The position numbers and the translations under genes are program-made. Below, piece by piece: positions 61,227 through 64,000 of a stretch of 64,000 nucleotides of DNA. Position 1 is the first letter of the stretch. The number at the start of each line of letters is the position of its first letter. The DNA comes from Hymenobacter wooponensis (lineage in GTDB: Bacteria > Bacteroidota > Bacteroidia > Cytophagales > Hymenobacteraceae), in the NCBI RefSeq assembly GCF_004745865.1, contig NZ_SRKZ01000004.1, forward strand, positions 62,001 through 126,000. The letters run 5' to 3'. A model generated the notes under the pieces. It made no database searches and was not told the origin of the DNA. It worked only from the letters and a program-made list of their open reading frames with translations.

Positions 61227-61538
61227 ATGCCCGAAGACAATTCCCTGCTCAGTGCCTCTAAAAAGTGCCCGGCTTGCGGCTTTTGGAGTAATTGGCAGCA
61301 GCGCCCCGACGATCGGTGCGAGCGGTGTGGGCAGCTCTTGGACCCGCAGCGCTTGCGTAGTGAGCAAGCCCGGCAGAAGCAGGCCGATGAGCCATTGCCA
61401 TCGTTTCTGCAAATCCAGATCAACCCCGACGACAGCTCTTCCACTCGCTTTTTCAAGAAGATCATTCGGGGTGGGCAGCTAGCCTTTGCGGCCATGGTGT
61501 CGTTTATGGTCTGGCTACTTACGCTACTAGCCGGATGA
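61227..61538 (+). CDS. Zinc-ribbon membrane protein, second tandem copy
   Basis: 103-aa paralogue of the preceding gene. The zinc ribbon has CPACG (about 14-18) and CERCG (about 32-36). The C-terminal membrane segment FFKKIIRGGQLAFAAMVSFM is nearly the same as in the first copy. The linker between them is less conserved. It ends in an ATGA overlap with the next gene, so both are translated from one mRNA. The duplicate suggests two related partners or a heterodimer. Confidence 0.75.
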   Translation: MPEDNSLLSASKKCPACGFWSNWQQRPDDRCERCGQLLDPQRLRSEQARQKQADEPLPSFLQIQINPDDSSSTRFFKKIIRGGQLAFAAMVSFMVWLLTLLAG

Positions 61539-61936
61539 AGTGGCCTAGGGAACTGCGCCACCCTATATTTCTGCTAGGCGCTGGAGTCTATCTAGTACTT
61601 GCGGCCTATAAGTATGGCGGACCGGTATCGGCCCAGTGGCCGGTGCTGCCCAGCCTGATTCGGGCGCATCTGGGCGATGCGCTAGCACTACCCCTTCAGC
61701 TTACCCTCATGCTGTACGCCATGAGGCGCTGGTACTTCCGGCGGCCAGGATTTGTGCTGCCTACTTCCTGGATTTTCAGCTTCTGGTTGGTCACCTCGGT
61801 GTGGTTTGAGGGCATCTTGCCACACTATGATGCCCGCGCCACCGCTGACCTCCTTGATGTGGTAGCTTACGCTGTAGGAGGCTTGGTTTTCTGGCGCTGG
61901 ATGAACCGGCCCGACTGGCCTAGCCCTGAACCATAG
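61535..61936 (+). CDS. Small integral membrane protein, 133 aa
   Basis: Starts inside the stop of the zinc-ribbon gene (ATGA), showing translational coupling. It has four hydrophobic segments, including IFLLGAGVYLVLAAYKYGG near the N-terminus and LLDVVAYAVGGLVFWRWM at the C-terminus. In Bacteroidota, proteins of this style (VWFEGILPHYDARATADLLD) are sometimes annotated as a magnesium citrate secondary transporter; that name has little support at this length. Function unknown. Confidence 0.7.
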   Translation: MKWPRELRHPIFLLGAGVYLVLAAYKYGGPVSAQWPVLPSLIRAHLGDALALPLQLTLMLYAMRRWYFRRPGFVLPTSWIFSFWLVTSVWFEGILPHYDARATADLLDVVAYAVGGLVFWRWMNRPDWPSPEP

Positions 61937-61964
61937 TCCCACGTTCGTGCGTATACCCTGTGTA

Positions 61965-61994
61965 AAGCCCCGCTGACCTCGTGTCGCGGGGCTT
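61965..61994 (+). terminator. Terminator after the zinc-ribbon operon
   Basis: AAGCCCCGC pairs perfectly with GCGGGGCTT around a 12-nt loop. Confidence 0.75.
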
Positions 61995-62030
61995 CTGCAT
62001 TGGCTCATTGGGCAAGTAACTTTTCTGTGT

Positions 62031-62855
62031 ATGCTAGAGGATTTTCACCGCGTGCTGTCGGCTTACTGGCAGCAGTTTGTCTTTATTCTTCCCAAACTGC
62101 TGATTGCCATTGTGCTGCTATTGATTGCAGTTTTTATTGCTAATCGAGCCAGTGGCCTGCTTGGCAGTCGCTTGCGGGCCCGCTCCTCCGACCCGCTACT
62201 GCCCGACTTCTTAGCCAACATCAGTAAGTGGGTGGTGGTACTGACGGGGTTGGTTCTAGCCTTCAACATACTGGGGTTTTCGGGTATTGTAGGGAGTATG
62301 ATTGGGGCGGCCGGCGTGTCGGCTTTTGTGGTTGGTTTTGCCTTTAAGGACATTGCCGAGAATTTTCTGGCCGGGGTTATTCTAGCCTTCAACCGCCCCT
62401 TCCACATTAACGACACCGTGCAGGTCCGGGACTTGATTGGGCACGTGGAAGCCCTCAATCTGCGCACTACGCTTATGCGCACCTTCGATGGCAAGCATAT
62501 CTTCTTACCCAACTCCATGGTTCTGAAAGAGCCACTAACCAATTTCACTCGGGATGGCAACCTGCGCCAAGAGTTTCTGGTGACGGTGGAGCTAGGCGAA
62601 GATGTGGTTCCCGATACGGCTATAAACGTGATTCTGGATTACCTGCGCTCCGTGCCGGATGTGCAGCAGTCGCCGCGCAAACCGTACGTTAATCTCGAAA
62701 AAGCCACCGCCACAACCGCCGATCTGCGGGTGTACTTCTGGACTGATTCTGAAGACTACCGCCGGGGCGTCATTCAGCAGAAAAGCCGAATCATGCAACA
62801 AGTGAAGCTGGAGTTGCTTGGAGCCGGCTTGGGCGTGCCCGCCCTAGGCCAGTAG
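62031..62855 (+). CDS. Small mechanosensitive channel, MscS family
   Basis: 274-aa channel protein. Two N-terminal membrane helices (about 17-37 and 65-85) are followed by the pore helix (about 90-112) with IGAAGVSAFVVGFAFKDIAE, then AGVILAFNRPFHINDTVQV. The cytoplasmic beta domain has LRTTLMRTFDGKHIFLPNS and the alpha/beta C-terminus. It would open under osmotic downshock. TAACTTTT close to the ATG (62017-62024) is a near-match to the -7 box. It is upstream of the CLC gene on the same strand. Confidence 0.92.
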   Translation: MLEDFHRVLSAYWQQFVFILPKLLIAIVLLLIAVFIANRASGLLGSRLRARSSDPLLPDFLANISKWVVVLTGLVLAFNILGFSGIVGSMIGAAGVSAFVVGFAFKDIAENFLAGVILAFNRPFHINDTVQVRDLIGHVEALNLRTTLMRTFDGKHIFLPNSMVLKEPLTNFTRDGNLRQEFLVTVELGEDVVPDTAINVILDYLRSVPDVQQSPRKPYVNLEKATATTADLRVYFWTDSEDYRRGVIQQKSRIMQQVKLELLGAGLGVPALGQ

Positions 62856-63056
62856 GTTACATAGTGGCCTAGGGTGGTATAAAGTGCTCTTCCTCCTTCG
62901 AGTGCGGCAGAAGAGATATTAAATCTGTCTGCGCAGGAGCTTTTGGAGAAAGTGGCGAGCTTCTTGCGCGCCACGGTGCTTTTGCCGTTGTTACAGCGGG
63001 GTTGGCTGACGGCTACGGAGAATTTTCGGGCGGTCAACGGTTTCACTTGCGTGGAT

Positions 63057-64000
63057 ATGCCTAAAAATACTATTCATCGGTTACTGAGTCCTCTGTTGTT
63101 GTGGCGCTTGCGTCATCTCAACGACCGAGTGTACCTCATTCTGGTGAGCGTACTGGTAGGCGTCTTCGCCGGGCTGGCGGCGGTTATTCTCAAAACCTCC
63201 GTGCACGATGCGCAGCACCGGCTCTATGCCTGGGTGCCCGAGCAGTATAGGGTATTTGCCCTGTCGCTCTACCCTATCATTGGGGTTGCGCTAACGGTGC
63301 TCTTTACGCGCTACTTCTTGGGTGGCAACTTGGGGCGCGGCATTGGCCCCATTATCTATAATATTGCCCGCCAAGGCAGTGTTGTGCCGCGTAGTAAGCT
63401 GTACTCCCAGTTAGTTTCGTCTTTTCTGACGGTAACCTTCGGGGGCTCGGCGGGTTTAGAGGCCCCTATTTCCGTGACGGGCTCTGCCATTGGCTCCAAT
63501 ACGGCCCGGGTGTTGCGCATAGGCCGCCGGGAGCGGCGGCTGCTCACGGGGTGCGGCGCAGCGGCAGGGGTAGCAGCCATCTTTAACTCACCTATTGCCG
63601 GGGTACTTTTTGCCGTAGAGGTAATTCTTTCAGAGCTGTCGGCGGCATTTTTCGTGCCGCTGCTTATTTCCTCAGCAACTGCTACGGTGGTGTCAAAGGC
63701 GCTCTATGCGGGCCAACCGTTCGTGCTGATTACCACCAGCTGGCCCGTTGATGCTGTGCCGTTTTACCTAATGCTCGCAGGCTTCACGGCTCTCCTGTCG
63801 GTTTACATGATCCGGGTATACTTCTGGGCCGATAAGTTCTTCGAGCGCTGGCACGGCACCTACCGCAAAGTATTGGTGGGGGGCTTGAGCCTCGGGCTGC
63901 TGGTATTTGTTTTCCCGCCCTTGTATGGCGAGGGCTACAATATTGTGCAACTGCTACTGGGTGGCCACGCCGAGCAGCTCGTGGACGGCTCTCTGTTTGC
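63057..64000 (+). CDS. CLC-type chloride channel/transporter, partial
   Basis: The open frame from ATG 63057 runs past the window end, so only ~315 N-terminal residues are seen. The first selectivity region is GGSAGLEAP (about 137-145), where CLC proteins have GxExP, so the glutamate next to the pore is kept. GAAAGVAAIFNSPIAGVLFA (about 174-193) is the second family signature. Several hydrophobic segments are present. It would move Cl- or F- across the inner membrane. The start agrees with homologues, with an acceptable start codon and no earlier one in frame. It is downstream of mscS. Confidence 0.88.
   Translation, partial: MPKNTIHRLLSPLLLWRLRHLNDRVYLILVSVLVGVFAGLAAVILKTSVHDAQHRLYAWVPEQYRVFALSLYPIIGVALTVLFTRYFLGGNLGRGIGPIIYNIARQGSVVPRSKLYSQLVSSFLTVTFGGSAGLEAPISVTGSAIGSNTARVLRIGRRERRLLTGCGAAAGVAAIFNSPIAGVLFAVEVILSELSAAFFVPLLISSATATVVSKALYAGQPFVLITTSWPVDAVPFYLMLAGFTALLSVYMIRVYFWADKFFERWHGTYRKVLVGGLSLGLLVFVFPPLYGEGYNIVQLLLGGHAEQLVDGSLF

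Larger units (their letters stand above)
638..62873. repeat. Dispersed octamer CTAGGCCA / TGGCCTAG
   Basis: About 55 copies by eye, in genes and spacers alike, over the whole window. Examples: 638-645; full 12-bp palindrome TGGCCTAGGCCA at 10226-10237, 40280-40291 and 49362-49373. Within coding frames it mostly encodes Leu-Gly-Gln, Leu-Gly-His or Gly-Leu-Ala/Gly, and in two genes it supplies the stop codon. See the findings. Confidence 0.75.

Overview
The window reads as chromosomal DNA of a Bacteroidota member of the Cytophagales, most likely Hymenobacter or a close relative. The signs are Bacteroidota promoter -7 boxes of the form TAnnTTTG, starts without Shine-Dalgarno sequences, many lipoproteins, a type IX secretion C-terminal sorting domain, an S46 dipeptidyl-peptidase, DUF3127 and DUF1571 proteins and a high GC content. 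The genus is an inference from gene content, not from a marker gene. No rRNA, tRNA, CRISPR array, transposase or prophage gene was seen.

Layout. 1-6.4 kb: a bacterial RNA-repair pair, Hen1 and Pnkp, on the minus strand with an OmpA-tailed envelope protein gene between them. 6.6-13.3 kb: secreted proteins (PhoX-like lipoprotein, di-haem cytochrome c peroxidase fused to a helical domain, a large T9SS cargo protein). 13.5-21.4 kb: GH1 glycosidase, a glycosyltransferase/LpxH-like pair, a Nudix hydrolase, a RhlE-type helicase and small exported proteins. 21.4-23.2 kb: an AT-rich, gene-poor island around an XRE regulator with palindromic sites. 23.3-34.8 kb: L,D-transpeptidase, M1 aminopeptidase, a convergent cyanophycinase-like/isoaspartyl peptidase pair, a DUF3127 protein with an SSB-like tail, SDR, AlbA_2, VOC, DinB and YkvA proteins. 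35-46.2 kb: DPP11-type S46 peptidase, amidohydrolase, GT2, DUF1571, dienoyl-CoA-reductase-like SDR, a gene broken by a stop codon, and a flavoprotein. 46.3-49.8 kb: a stress/cold-shock group (DUF2383 protein, DeaD-type helicase with a long leader, CspA with a palindromic operator). 50-60 kb: thioesterase, SPFH lipoprotein and the AddA-like and AddB-like recombination nucleases, split by a TetA-like MFS gene and a VKOR-like gene. 60-64 kb: cytosine deaminase, two tandem zinc-ribbon membrane proteins, a small membrane protein, MscS and a CLC channel cut by the window edge.

Two window-wide signals stand out. First, the octamer CTAGGCCA/TGGCCTAG occurs roughly 55 times by eye, where about two would be expected by chance; its full 12-bp palindrome TGGCCTAGGCCA occurs at least three times. 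This resembles the HIP1 element of cyanobacteria. Second, several genes have the TAnnTTTG box only 4-7 nt from the start codon, which predicts leaderless mRNAs. Other points of interest are the Hen1/OmpA/Pnkp cluster, the cspA operator, the XRE palindromes, the stop-interrupted gene at 43.5-43.9 kb, the tandem zinc-ribbon pair and several genes under 60 codons.
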